A stretch of 64,000 nt of DNA from DATKFM01 sp963851215 (GTDB lineage Bacteria; Pseudomonadota; Alphaproteobacteria; Dongiales; Dongiaceae), in assembly GCA_963851215.1 (NCBI GenBank), contig CAWKOG010000020.1, positions 186,001 to 250,000 of the forward strand, written 5' to 3'. The translations under genes were made by a program, and so were the position numbers. The notes under the pieces were generated by a model. That model did not search any database. It was given only the letters and a program-made list of their open reading frames with translations, and was not told where the DNA came from. Below are positions 29,013 to 37,422 of this stretch, piece after piece (the stretch's first letter is position 1; each line of letters begins with the position of its first letter).

Positions 29013-29897
29013 ATGACCCACCAACCTGCCTTGCCCCGGTTCGCCGCCGCGGCCGATGGCCATCTGACGGATGATATGAAAGCGGCCTTCGACCGCGACG
29101 GCGCGCTCCTACTTGAGAATTTCGCCACGGCGGGCCAATGCCAGGCTCTGATCGGGCGGATGAAGGAGTTGGTCGACGCGGCGGATTTGTCCGACGTGAC
29201 CACCATCTTCACCACGACCGACGAGCGCCATGCCGGCGATGCCTATTTCGCCGGTTCCGGCGACAAGATCCGGTTCTTCTTCGAGGATGGCGCGTTCGAC
29301 GAACAAGGCAGGCTCAACCGGCCGAAGGACCGGGCGCTGAACAAAGTTGGCCATGGAATGCATGACCTCGATCCGGTGTTCGACGTCTTTTCCCGCCAGC
29401 CGAAACTGCGGGCGCTGGCTAGCGATCTCCGCTTGCGGCGGCCGCTGCTGCTGCAATCCATGTATATCTTCAAACAGCCGGGCATCGGCGGCGAAGTGGT
29501 CTGCCATACCGACTCGACTTTCCTCTACAGCGAACCCCTGAGCTGCATCGGCCTGTGGTTCGCGCTGGAAGACGCCACGATCGAGAATGGCTGCATGTTC
29601 GCCCTGCCCGGCCGCCATCGCGTGCCGCTTAAATCGCGCTTCCTGCGCAAAGCCGACGGCAGCCTGGGCAACGAAATCTACGACGCCGTCCCCTGGTCCG
29701 CCGACGGCGCCGTGCCGCTGGAGGCGCGGCGCGGCACGCTGATCGTCCTGCACGGGCAGCTGCCCCATCTCAGCGGCGCCAACCGGTCGGCCAAATCGCG
29801 CCATGCCTACACGCTGCACCTGATCGACGGCGCCTGCCGCTATCCCACCGACAACTGGCTCGTGCGCGGGCCGGAGATGCCGCTACGCGGCTTCTGA
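29013..29897 (+). CDS. Phytanoyl-CoA dioxygenase (PhyH)-family protein
   Basis: 294 residues from the ATG at 29013. The Fe(II) ligands are visible: His and Asp in VVCHTDSTFLYS and a distal His in LHGQLPHLSGANRS, with the 2-oxoglutarate-binding Arg in KSRHAYTLH. DRDGALLLENF at the N-terminus and ENGCMFALPGRH are family marks. It resembles the PHYHD1 branch of 2-oxoglutarate-dependent hydroxylases; the substrate is not known. An open frame runs back to 28962, but I prefer MTHQPALPRF. It lies 65 bases before hutU on the same strand, so the two may be co-transcribed. Confidence 0.88.
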   Translation: MTHQPALPRFAAAADGHLTDDMKAAFDRDGALLLENFATAGQCQALIGRMKELVDAADLSDVTTIFTTTDERHAGDAYFAGSGDKIRFFFEDGAFDEQGRLNRPKDRALNKVGHGMHDLDPVFDVFSRQPKLRALASDLRLRRPLLLQSMYIFKQPGIGGEVVCHTDSTFLYSEPLSCIGLWFALEDATIENGCMFALPGRHRVPLKSRFLRKADGSLGNEIYDAVPWSADGAVPLEARRGTLIVLHGQLPHLSGANRSAKSRHAYTLHLIDGACRYPTDNWLVRGPEMPLRGF

Positions 29898-29962
29898 GCA
29901 CCCGCCGCCCTCGACGGCGCCCAACCCGCTCTCTATAAAGCGCGGTCAACGAGGGGATCGTC

Positions 29963-31651
29963 ATGACCGCATCGAACCGCATCGACAACGAACGCAAAAT
30001 CCGCGCCGCCCGCGGGCCTGAGATCACTGCCAAGGGCTGGCAGACCGAAGCCGCGCTGCGCATGCTCATGAACAATCTGGATGTGGAAGTGGCGGAGAAG
30101 CCGCAGGAGCTGGTGGTCTATGGCGGCATCGGCCGCGCCGCCCGCGACTGGAAATGTTTCGACCGCATCGTCGAGACGCTGAAGACCCTGGGCGATGACG
30201 AAACGCTGCTCGTTCAATCCGGCAAACCTGTGGGCGTGTTCCACACCCATGCCGATGCGCCGCGGGTGCTGATCGCCAACTCCAATCTGGTGCCGCATTG
30301 GGCGACCTGGGACAAGTTCCACGAGCTCGACCGCCAAGGCCTGATGATGTACGGGCAGATGACCGCCGGCTCCTGGATCTATATCGGCACCCAGGGAATC
30401 GTGCAGGGCACCTACGAGACCTTCGTCGAAGTGGGGCGGCAGCATTACGGCGGTAATCTCAAGGGCAAGTGGATCCTGACCGGCGGCCTCGGCGGCATGG
30501 GCGGCGCGCAGCCGCTGGCGGCTGTCATGGCCGGCGCCTCCATGATCGCCGTCGAAGTGCAGCCGAGCCGCATCGAGCGGCGGCTGGAAACTCGCTATCT
30601 CGACCGCAAGGCGGCGACGCTGGACGAAGCGATGAAGATCGTTCGCGAGTGCCATGCCAAGGGCGAGCCGGTTTCGGTGGGACTGCTCGGCAATGCAGCG
30701 GAAATTTTCCCGGAGATAGTCAAGCGCGCAAAGCAGGACGCGGCCTGGCGGCCCGATGCAGTGACCGACCAGACTTCGGCCCATGATCCGCTGAACGGCT
30801 ATCTACCGGCGGGCTGGAGCCTGGAGAAGGCCGAGAAGATGCGGCAGAGCGATCCCCAGGGCGTGATCAAGGCGGCGAAGCACTCCATGGCCGTGCAGGT
30901 GCGCGCCATGCTCGACTTCCACCGCATGGGCATTCCCACGCTCGACTACGGCAACAACATCCGGCAGATGGCGCAGGAGGAAGGCGTCGCCGACGCTTTC
31001 GATTTCCCCGGCTTCGTGCCCGCCTATATCCGGCCGCTGTTCTGCAAGGGCATCGGGCCGTTCCGCTGGGTGGCGCTGTCGGGCGATCCCGAGGACATCT
31101 ACCGCACCGACCAGCGGGTGAAGGAGCTGATGCCCCATGACAAGCATCTGCATAACTGGCTGGACATGGCGAGGACGCGCATCGCCTTCCAGGGCCTGCC
31201 GGCGCGCATCTGCTGGGTCGGGCTCGGCGACCGGGCGCGGCTCGGCCTCGCCTTCAACGAGATGGTGGCCAAGGGCGAGGTGAAGGCGCCGATCGTCATC
31301 GGCCGCGATCATCTGGATTCAGGCTCCGTCGCCAGCCCGAACCGGGAGACCGAGGCGATGCAGGACGGCAGCGACGCGGTCTCGGACTGGCCGCTGCTGA
31401 ACGCGCTGCTCAACACCGCATCGGGCGCCACCTGGGTGTCGCTGCATCACGGCGGCGGCGTGGGCATCGGCTTCTCCCAGCATGCCGGCATGGTGATCGT
31501 CGCCGACGGCACACCGGCGGCGGCGAGACGCCTGGAACGCGTGCTCACAAACGACCCCGGCACCGGCGTCATGCGTCATGCGGATGCGGGCTATGAGATC
31601 GCCGTGCAATGCGCGCGGGACCAGAAGATGAAGCTGCCAATGCTGGGGTAG
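29963..31651 (+). CDS. hutU: Urocanate hydratase HutU
   Basis: 562 residues, full length. Family landmarks run throughout: LVVYGGIGRAARDWKCFD, VLIANSNLVPHWATW, YGQMTAGSWIYIGTQGI, GGLGGMGGAQPLAAVMAGA (NAD-binding loop), DQTSAHDPLNGYLP and ICWVGLGDRARLGLAFNEM. The enzyme uses NAD+ as an electrophile to add water to urocanate, giving 4-imidazolone-5-propanoate for HutI. GAGGGGATC precedes the ATG. Histidine ammonia-lyase, the step before, is not encoded in the window. Confidence 0.97.
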   Translation: MTASNRIDNERKIRAARGPEITAKGWQTEAALRMLMNNLDVEVAEKPQELVVYGGIGRAARDWKCFDRIVETLKTLGDDETLLVQSGKPVGVFHTHADAPRVLIANSNLVPHWATWDKFHELDRQGLMMYGQMTAGSWIYIGTQGIVQGTYETFVEVGRQHYGGNLKGKWILTGGLGGMGGAQPLAAVMAGASMIAVEVQPSRIERRLETRYLDRKAATLDEAMKIVRECHAKGEPVSVGLLGNAAEIFPEIVKRAKQDAAWRPDAVTDQTSAHDPLNGYLPAGWSLEKAEKMRQSDPQGVIKAAKHSMAVQVRAMLDFHRMGIPTLDYGNNIRQMAQEEGVADAFDFPGFVPAYIRPLFCKGIGPFRWVALSGDPEDIYRTDQRVKELMPHDKHLHNWLDMARTRIAFQGLPARICWVGLGDRARLGLAFNEMVAKGEVKAPIVIGRDHLDSGSVASPNRETEAMQDGSDAVSDWPLLNALLNTASGATWVSLHHGGGVGIGFSQHAGMVIVADGTPAAARRLERVLTNDPGTGVMRHADAGYEIAVQCARDQKMKLPMLG

Positions 31652-31690
31652 TATCTGGAAACGCCGGGCAGACGCGCCTATGTTTTCCCT

Positions 31691-32623
31691 ATGGCCGGGA
31701 TTGTCAGGGATCGAAGCCGACGAAGATTTCTCAAGGATATTGCCGCCCTTGGCGCTGCGACGGCGCTTGGCGGCGGTGATGCCAACGCAGCTTCATCGAT
31801 CAATACCAAACTCATCCCCTCCACCGGCGAGCAACTTCCCGTCATTGGCATGGGTTCCTGGATCACGTTTGACGTCGGGGACGACAAAGCCGCGCGCACC
31901 GAGCGGGTGAGGGTGCTGCAGGCGTTCTTCGATGGCGGCGGCGCGGTCGTGGATTCCTCGCCGATGTATATGTCCTCGCAAGAGGTCATCGGGCATTGCC
32001 TGGCGCAGATCGCCAACAAGGAAGCGCTGTTCGCGGCGACGAAGGTCTGGACGCCGGGCAAGTCGACGGGGATCGGCCAGATGCAGGGCTCGCAGAACCT
32101 CTGGGGCGTCGAGCGGTTCGACCTGCTGCAGATCCACAATATGCTGGATTGGGAGACGCATCTGGAGACGCTGCTCGACTGGAAGCAACAGGGGCGCGTT
32201 CGTTACATCGGCATCACCACGTCCCATGGCCGCCGCCATGACGACATGGAAGAGGTGATGAAATTTCAGCCCTTCGATTTCGTGCAATTCACCTACAACA
32301 TCCTGGACCGGGAGGCGGAGGACCGGTTGCTTCCGCTGGCGGCAGAGCGTGGGCTCGCCGTCATCGTCAACCGGCCATTCCGCCGCGGCGACCTGATCGA
32401 GCGCTTCGGCGGCAAGCCGCTGCCGGAATGGGCGGCGGAGATCGGCTGCGCGAGCTGGCCGCAATTCCTGTTGAAATTCGCGGTGTCACATCCGGCGGTG
32501 ACCTGCGCCATTCCCGCGACCTCCCGCGCCGACCATATGCGGGAAAACATGGGCGCCGTCAGCGGCGCATTGCCGGATGCGGCAATGCGCGTGCGGATGA
32601 TCGACTATATCAAGTCCCTATAG
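31691..32623 (+). CDS. Aldo/keto reductase with Tat signal
   Basis: 310 residues. A twin-arginine signal (RSRRRFLKDIAALGAATAL) precedes an aldo/keto reductase barrel. Catalytic residues can be picked out as Asp of VVDSSPMY, Tyr of the same motif, Lys of FAATKVW and His of LLQIHNM. Cofactor-side sequence appears as WPQFLLKFAVSHPAVTCAIPATS. The cofactor-binding RS/KxxxxN part is short. An exported NAD(P)-type enzyme is unusual, since the cofactor is cytoplasmic, but Tat export of folded, cofactor-loaded proteins is possible. The physiological substrate is unknown. Convergent with the next gene, three bases apart. Confidence 0.85.
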   Translation: MAGIVRDRSRRRFLKDIAALGAATALGGGDANAASSINTKLIPSTGEQLPVIGMGSWITFDVGDDKAARTERVRVLQAFFDGGGAVVDSSPMYMSSQEVIGHCLAQIANKEALFAATKVWTPGKSTGIGQMQGSQNLWGVERFDLLQIHNMLDWETHLETLLDWKQQGRVRYIGITTSHGRRHDDMEEVMKFQPFDFVQFTYNILDREAEDRLLPLAAERGLAVIVNRPFRRGDLIERFGGKPLPEWAAEIGCASWPQFLLKFAVSHPAVTCAIPATSRADHMRENMGAVSGALPDAAMRVRMIDYIKSL

Positions 32624-32625
32624 CG

Positions 32626-32988
32626 CTATTTCGGCTTTCCGGCTGCATCGCGATCGGTGCGGGCGCCATTGCCGCCCATGCCGCCGCCAATATGGTCGCG
32701 GTCCCGATCCTGGTCATTTTTGCCGCCCTCGCCGATCTGAACACTGAAGATCACTGTCGGCGGCGTAGTAGTCGGCGGAGGTGGCGGAGGCGGCGGATCG
32801 GGCAGGTGCAGCGCCGCCTGTTCATGGCCGCAGCGCGGAGTCATCTCCGGATCGTAGGTCTCATAACGGCAGCCCGTAAGTTTGTTCGCTTCCGCGGCGG
32901 AAGCGGCGTTGCCAGCCATCGCGACGGCGGCCGTCACCGCTGCGGCGGCCGTTATCAGAACGACGGAACGCGTCTGCATGATCGTCAT
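32626..32988 (-). CDS. Small exported proline-rich protein
   Basis: 120 residues: a signal peptide (SVVLITAAAAVTAAVAMAG), a short conserved-looking segment with two cysteines (TGCRYETYDPEMTPRCGHEQ), a run of eight prolines with threonines, and a charged glycine-rich tail (DRDRDHIGGGMGGNG). The composition suggests an extended periplasmic or surface linker. I recognise no family. It stops three bases from the stop of the aldo/keto reductase gene and shares no operon partner. Confidence 0.55.
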   Translation of the reverse strand: MTIMQTRSVVLITAAAAVTAAVAMAGNAASAAEANKLTGCRYETYDPEMTPRCGHEQAALHLPDPPPPPPPPTTTPPTVIFSVQIGEGGKNDQDRDRDHIGGGMGGNGARTDRDAAGKPK

Positions 32989-33147
32989 CTGACACCTTCC
33001 CTTCTCATCGAGCCTGTAGCGGCCGTCCTTGCGGCCGCAATCGTTAGGGATTTACTTAGGCTCTCTGGGTGCGGAACAGTGTGACGGCCCGCACGGGCCG
33101 GACCGAACTGTGACGGCTGTCACGCCGCCAGGGACGGACAAAATGAA

Positions 33148-33176
33148 AACGGCCCGGGTTGATCACCCGGGCCGTT
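33148..33176 (-). terminator. Intrinsic terminator
   Basis: A perfect 12-base stem (AACGGCCCGGGT at 33148-33159, ACCCGGGCCGTT at 33165-33176) closes a five-base loop. Read on the minus strand it is followed by TTTTCATTTTG. It stands 30 bases after the stop of the gene at 33206 and should end that transcript. Confidence 0.85.
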
Positions 33177-33205
33177 GACGTTGGAACGAATGTTGCGCGG
33201 CGCGA

Positions 33206-34069
33206 TTAGGTGCCGGCGGCGACTTTCACGCCCTCTTTCAGATCGAGCTTCATCTTGTTGGTCTTGCCCTCGACGATCGCCAGCTTGCTTTCGGCGGCCA
33301 TATCGCCCGACTGGGCGGTCACAAGATAGTTGCCCTCGCGCAGGGTCACGGTCGGCGACGCCTCGGTGCTGGTGTAGAGCACCTCCTGCACGCCTTTCTT
33401 GTTCTTGGCGGTCTTCATGATCTTCCAGGTGACGTCCTTCACCGCCTTGCCATTCGCCGACGCGCTCAGCGTCGTCTTACCGGCATAGAGATTCACGGTG
33501 TATTTGTAACCGATGCCCGGCTTCACCTCGGCGACCACGTCCGCCTGCACGCCGTCATACTTGCCGCGCACGGTGTAGAAGCCGGCCGGCAGCGTCACCT
33601 GGGGATTGGGGCCGACCACCTCGCCGACCCTCTGGTTCAGGTCGGGACCGCCCTTGGTGTAGCGGTAGATCGTCCAGGTGATCTGTTCGTCGATCGACTT
33701 GGCCTTGTTGCTGGGGATCATGCGGAAGCTGGCATAGCCGGTGTCCATGACGATTTCCTGCTTGCCGGCCTTGGCGACGTCGACCTGCTTCGTGATTGTG
33801 GCGAAACCCATCGTGACCGTCACCTTGTAGTGACCCGGCACCAGGTTGGCCTCGACGCGCGGCTTCGTTGCCTTGATCGTGTCGCCATCGGTCCCCTTCG
33901 TGGGCTCGATCACCCACTTCAGGTTTTCCTTCAGCGGCGAGGCGCCCTGCGCGGACACGGCATGGAATTTCACGGTCACTGCATCGGCGGCCCATGAGGC
34001 GGCGCCGACGGTGAAAACGAGCAGAAATGCGATAAGGCCCGCTGGCCAACGAGTTTTGAACAAAGCCAC
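33206..34069 (-). CDS. Exported protein with three beta-sandwich repeats
   Basis: 287 residues with a signal peptide (WPAGLIAFLLVFTVGAASWA, likely cut after AASWA). The mature part holds three homologous units of about 75-80 residues; each begins with a lysine-rich strand ending in TWKI/TWTI/KWVI and closes with a LxxGxYxVT strand (LVPGHYKVTV, LPAGFYTVRG, LREGNYLVTA). This is a carboxypeptidase-regulatory or Ig-like sandwich style. The start is GTG behind AAGGGGG. A strong terminator follows, and an exact CtrA-type box lies 65 bases upstream, so it is a free-standing, possibly cell-cycle timed gene. Role unknown, likely envelope. Confidence 0.7.
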   Translation of the reverse strand: MALFKTRWPAGLIAFLLVFTVGAASWAADAVTVKFHAVSAQGASPLKENLKWVIEPTKGTDGDTIKATKPRVEANLVPGHYKVTVTMGFATITKQVDVAKAGKQEIVMDTGYASFRMIPSNKAKSIDEQITWTIYRYTKGGPDLNQRVGEVVGPNPQVTLPAGFYTVRGKYDGVQADVVAEVKPGIGYKYTVNLYAGKTTLSASANGKAVKDVTWKIMKTAKNKKGVQEVLYTSTEASPTVTLREGNYLVTAQSGDMAAESKLAIVEGKTNKMKLDLKEGVKVAAGT

Positions 34070-34093
34070 CCCCTTGTTCCAAATGTCAGTGCG

Positions 34094-34148
34094 TTAAAGG
34101 AATCGTAACCCGGAACAGTGAGCCACTACAACATTAATAGCTTGTTAA
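34094..34148. promoter_or_regulatory. Exact CtrA-type box with a second near match
   Basis: The exact box has TTAA at 34134-34137, seven bases, and TTAA at 34145-34148. A near match, TTAA at 34094-34097 and GTAA at 34105-34108, lies between it and the GTG start at 34069. The pair is placed where it could control the exported three-repeat protein. Confidence 0.55.
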
Positions 34149-34229
34149 GACGGTGCGATTTCACACAGTCGCGCAATATTCGATCAAGTTTTCGTGGGCG
34201 AAGGTGCCGTGGAATCCAACCGGTGGCAT

Positions 34230-34967
34230 TCAAGCCAAATGTGGCAGCGCCAGCCAGTGATCGAGAAATCCATCCACCCAGTTATGGAGAGCGGGGTCGT
34301 GGCGGCCCATTTGCGCCTCCTGATGATCGCGCGGCTGGGCGCCGGGACGGCTCAGGGAGTTGCCACAATCGCTCAGCCAGCCGCGGGCGGAGTCCGCCGT
34401 CACCTCCGGATGGAACTGAAAGCCGTAGGCCGAGCTGCGCCAGCGAAACGCCTGATTTGGAAAGGCATTGCCGCCGCGGGCCAGCAGGCTGGCGCCCTCG
34501 GGCAGGTCGAAACCTTCCTCATGCCAGTGATAGACATGCAGGCTGTTGGGGAACAGATCTCGGCCCTCCTCCGTCGGCGTGACCGCGTAATAGCCGATCT
34601 CGACGACGCCGTCCTGATGGCGCGACACCGGCGCTTCCAGCGCCCGGGCGAGAAGCTGCCCGCCCAGGCAAATACCGAGATAGCGGCCGCCGGCATCCAC
34701 ATGACCGCGGATCCAGTCGATTTCGTGCTGCAGGTAGGGGGCCGATGGCGCATCGTTGGCGCTCTGGGTGCCGCCGAACACGATGGCGCCGGCATAGGCG
34801 GCGCGGTCATCCGGCAGGCGGTCGCCCATGGCCGGGCAACGGTACTCGATCTCGTAGCCCCTGGAACGCAGAAGCGGCGCCACGCGCCTTTCCCGCCAGG
34901 AACTGTGAACCACGAAAAGGATGGTGTTACTCAAGCTGCCCGTACTCGAAATGCTGCGCCGCGGCAT
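34230..34967 (-). CDS. Class I glutamine amidotransferase-like protein
   Basis: About 245 residues. The catalytic Cys sits in YLGICLGGQLLARAL, and the His/Glu pair in FQFHPEVTAD. A GGTQSANDAPSAPYL segment matches the oxyanion-hole side of GuaA-type amidotransferases. Stand-alone members hydrolyse glutamine or gamma-glutamyl compounds, or supply ammonia to an unlinked synthetase; no partner is next to it. The start is uncertain: ATG at 34967 or a TTG about twelve codons later (LSNTILFVVHSSW). Follows the ferredoxin-like gene on the same strand after 60 bases. Confidence 0.85.
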   Translation of the reverse strand: MPRRSISSTGSLSNTILFVVHSSWRERRVAPLLRSRGYEIEYRCPAMGDRLPDDRAAYAGAIVFGGTQSANDAPSAPYLQHEIDWIRGHVDAGGRYLGICLGGQLLARALEAPVSRHQDGVVEIGYYAVTPTEEGRDLFPNSLHVYHWHEEGFDLPEGASLLARGGNAFPNQAFRWRSSAYGFQFHPEVTADSARGWLSDCGNSLSRPGAQPRDHQEAQMGRHDPALHNWVDGFLDHWLALPHLA

Positions 34968-35027
34968 GTATCAGGCCGGGATTCTAGTCGTCAACGGTTG
35001 CGGCAAGGTGAACGGCCGGGCGGCGCC

Positions 35028-35712
35028 TTATTTGGCCCGCGCCCGGCGGAAGGCGGCCATGTGGAAGCGGGTCTGCGGCCCGGAATAGCGCCGGCCTGGG
35101 GCCACCGGGCACGCGTTGCGGGCTAGGCAGCCCCCGGTCATGCAGAGTTCGCCGGCAGGCTTGGCCGATATGGCCGGCGCAGGCATCAACATCGAAGCCC
35201 TGCCCGCTGAAGGCGCCTACCGGGCAGGCCGAGAGGCAGGGCTTGGCGGCGCAGCTCTCGCAAGGCGATCGCGCCGCGGTCCTGGGCGGCAGGTCGATGG
35301 CCTCGGCAAAGGCCAGCGCCGCGCGGTAAGCGTGCCACAGCCCATGCTCGGGATGAATGAGGATCCCCAGCGGCGACGGGAACACTGTCTCCGCCCGCTG
35401 CGCCCAGCGCTGGAACGGCCAATAGGGCGGCCCGCCGAAAGGATAGATCGGCGTCGCGCCGGCCGCAGCCGCAAGATCGTCGACCACACGCCGCGTCCAG
35501 CGATCGAGCGGATCGGGAGCACCGTCGCTTGCCTCCGGCGAACGGGAAAAGAACGACCAGATCGCGCCGCCGATATCGCCGACGAGGACCAGCGTCGCCG
35601 TCGCCTTGCCATCGCGCCCAGGTGGCACGCCATCGATTGTATCGGGACAAAAGCCGCCGCGAAAAGCGAGCCCGGTTGCGGCAAGCAGGGTTGTGAGTTC
35701 GGAAAGCTGCAT
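35028..35712 (-). CDS. Ferredoxin-like iron-sulphur protein (frameshifted)
   Basis: About 228 residues. The N-terminal 150 residues (with VLVGDIGGAIWSFF and LGILIHPEHGLWHAYRAALAF) recall the reductase domain of epoxyqueuosine reductase-type and related proteins. Cysteine motifs follow: CESCAAKPCLSACP and, after a frame change near 35170, CMTGGCLARNACPV, enough for two 4Fe-4S clusters. The corrected frame ends at 35028 with a basic tail; the uncorrected one runs on without cysteines to 34984. Redox role in the cytoplasm likely, partner unknown. Confidence 0.7.
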
Positions 35713-35769
35713 GGTGCTGGTGGCATCCTGTGGCTAAACTCCGCCTCCCGCAACAGCAGTGCGAAAACC

Positions 35770-36794
35770 ATGAACACACAGACGGCCATTGCCGATATCG
35801 ATCTGGATATTCCGACGTTGGAGGAGATTGCTGCCGCGCGGCGGCAGCTCGATCCCTATATCGTGGAGACGCCAGTGCATCGCTGGCGCGGTCCGCGGCT
35901 AAGATGAAATCGTCGGCGACAAGACCGATGTGGTGCTGAAACTGGAGCTGCTCCAGCACACCGGCAGCTTCAAGGCGCGGCCGGCGCAGCTCAATATGCT
36001 GCGGCTGGCGCCGGAGGCGATGAAACGCGGAGTCACCGCCGTCAGCGCGGGCAATCACGCCATCGCCGTATCCTACTGCGGCGCAGCGGTTGGGCACGTC
36101 GGCGAAGGTGGTGATGATGAAGACCGCCAATCCCTTTCGCGTGGCCGTCTGCAAGCGCCATGGCGCCGAAGTCATTCTCGCCGAGGACGTTCATGCCGCC
36201 TTCGCGTTGGTGAAGGAGATCGAGGCCAAGGAGGGCCGCGCCTTCATCCATCCCTTTGAGGGACGCACAACGGTGCTGGGCGATGCGACGCTGGGATTCG
36301 AATGGGCGCATCAGGTGCCCGACATGGACGCGGTGATCATTCCCATCGGCGGCGGCGGGCTGGCGGCGGGCGCCTCGCTCGCCATCAAGCTGCTGCAGCC
36401 CAACTGCAAGATCTTCGGCGTCGAGCCCGAGGGCGCCGACACCATGCACCGCTCCTTTGCCGCCGGCCGGCCGGAAAAGGCCGACAAGGTGACGACCATC
36501 GCCGACAGCCTCGCCCCGCCCTATGCCCTGCCCTACAGCTACGGTGTCTGCCGCCGTTACATCGACGAACTCGTCATGATCGACGACGCCGCCATGAAGC
36601 GGGCCATGTCCCTGCTGTTCGCCGAGGCAAAGCTGGCGGTGGAGCCGGCCGGCGGAGCGGCGACGGCCGCATTGACCGGCCCGCTGCGGGACCGGCTGAA
36701 GGGCAAGCGCGTCGGCGTGCTCGTCTGCGGCAGCAATATCGACGGCGCCACCTTTGCCCGCTATCTGGCCGAGGGCGGCAATGGCATGGAATAA
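35770..36794 (+). CDS. Threonine/serine dehydratase-like PLP enzyme (frameshifted)
   Basis: About 341 residues of fold-type II PLP enzymes. The PLP lysine is in TGSFKARPA; the substrate-side loop is VSAGNHAIAVSYC, the phosphate cradle IPIGGGGLAAG, and the C-terminal cofactor Ser/Cys site VLVCGSNID. Two single-base insertions break the frame: near 35902 (CTAAGATGAA for CTAGATGAA) and near 36092 (GTTGGGCACG for GTTGGCACG). Family members deaminate threonine or serine to a keto acid, or act on related hydroxy-amino acids. The HD-domain gene follows 49 bases later on the same strand. Confidence 0.85.
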
Positions 36795-36843
36795 CCGTGC
36801 AGCAGTCGCTATTCTGGCAGCGGCTAACCTCGCTTAGGAGACG

Positions 36844-37413
36844 ATGACTATGGACGGCACGGTTGCTTTCACCCGCATGGATCAGGGCACGCGCGAAGAA
36901 TATGAAATGCTGGAACAGCTGTACCAGCCGCTCTACGGACGGCTGCCTGGCAACGTGCTCGGCTGCCTGAAGCTGCTGGGCGGCGACAAGATGGGCTACA
37001 AGATCGACCGGCTGCAGCATTCCCTGCAGACCGCCACCCGCGCCTTCCGCGACAATGCCGACGAGGAGACCGTCGTCGTCGCCCTGCTGCACGATATCGG
37101 CGACAATCTGGCGCCGGAAAACCATGGCGAGTTCGCCTCTTCGGTGCTGCGCCCCTATATCTCCGAAGCGAACTACTGGCTGATCAAGCAGCACCCGGTG
37201 TTCCAGGGCTACTACTACTATCAGCATGTCGGCCGCGACCGGGACGAGCGCGAGCGGTTCCGCGGCCATCCTCACTTCGAGAAGACGGCGTATTTCTGCG
37301 AGAAGTGGGACCAGATGTCGTTCGACCCCGACTACGACACCATGCCGCTGTCGGCCTTCGAGCCGATGGTGCACCGGCTGTTCGGCAAGAAGCCGTTCAC
37401 CTACGGCAATTGA
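36844..37413 (+). CDS. HD-domain protein, PhnZ/MIOX-like
   Basis: 189 residues. The metal-binding HD motif appears as LQHSLQTATRAF, then VVVALLHDIGDNLAPENHGEF, and later a His in LIKQHPVFQGYYYYQH. This arrangement, with HD and downstream His and Asp residues, resembles the diiron oxygenases of the PhnZ/myo-inositol oxygenase group more than phosphodiesterases, but an HD phosphohydrolase cannot be excluded. It lies after a threonine dehydratase-like gene and may share its transcript. Convergent with the cyclase gene. Substrate unknown. Confidence 0.7.
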   Translation: MTMDGTVAFTRMDQGTREEYEMLEQLYQPLYGRLPGNVLGCLKLLGGDKMGYKIDRLQHSLQTATRAFRDNADEETVVVALLHDIGDNLAPENHGEFASSVLRPYISEANYWLIKQHPVFQGYYYYQHVGRDRDERERFRGHPHFEKTAYFCEKWDQMSFDPDYDTMPLSAFEPMVHRLFGKKPFTYGN

Positions 37414-37422
37414 GGGCCACGC

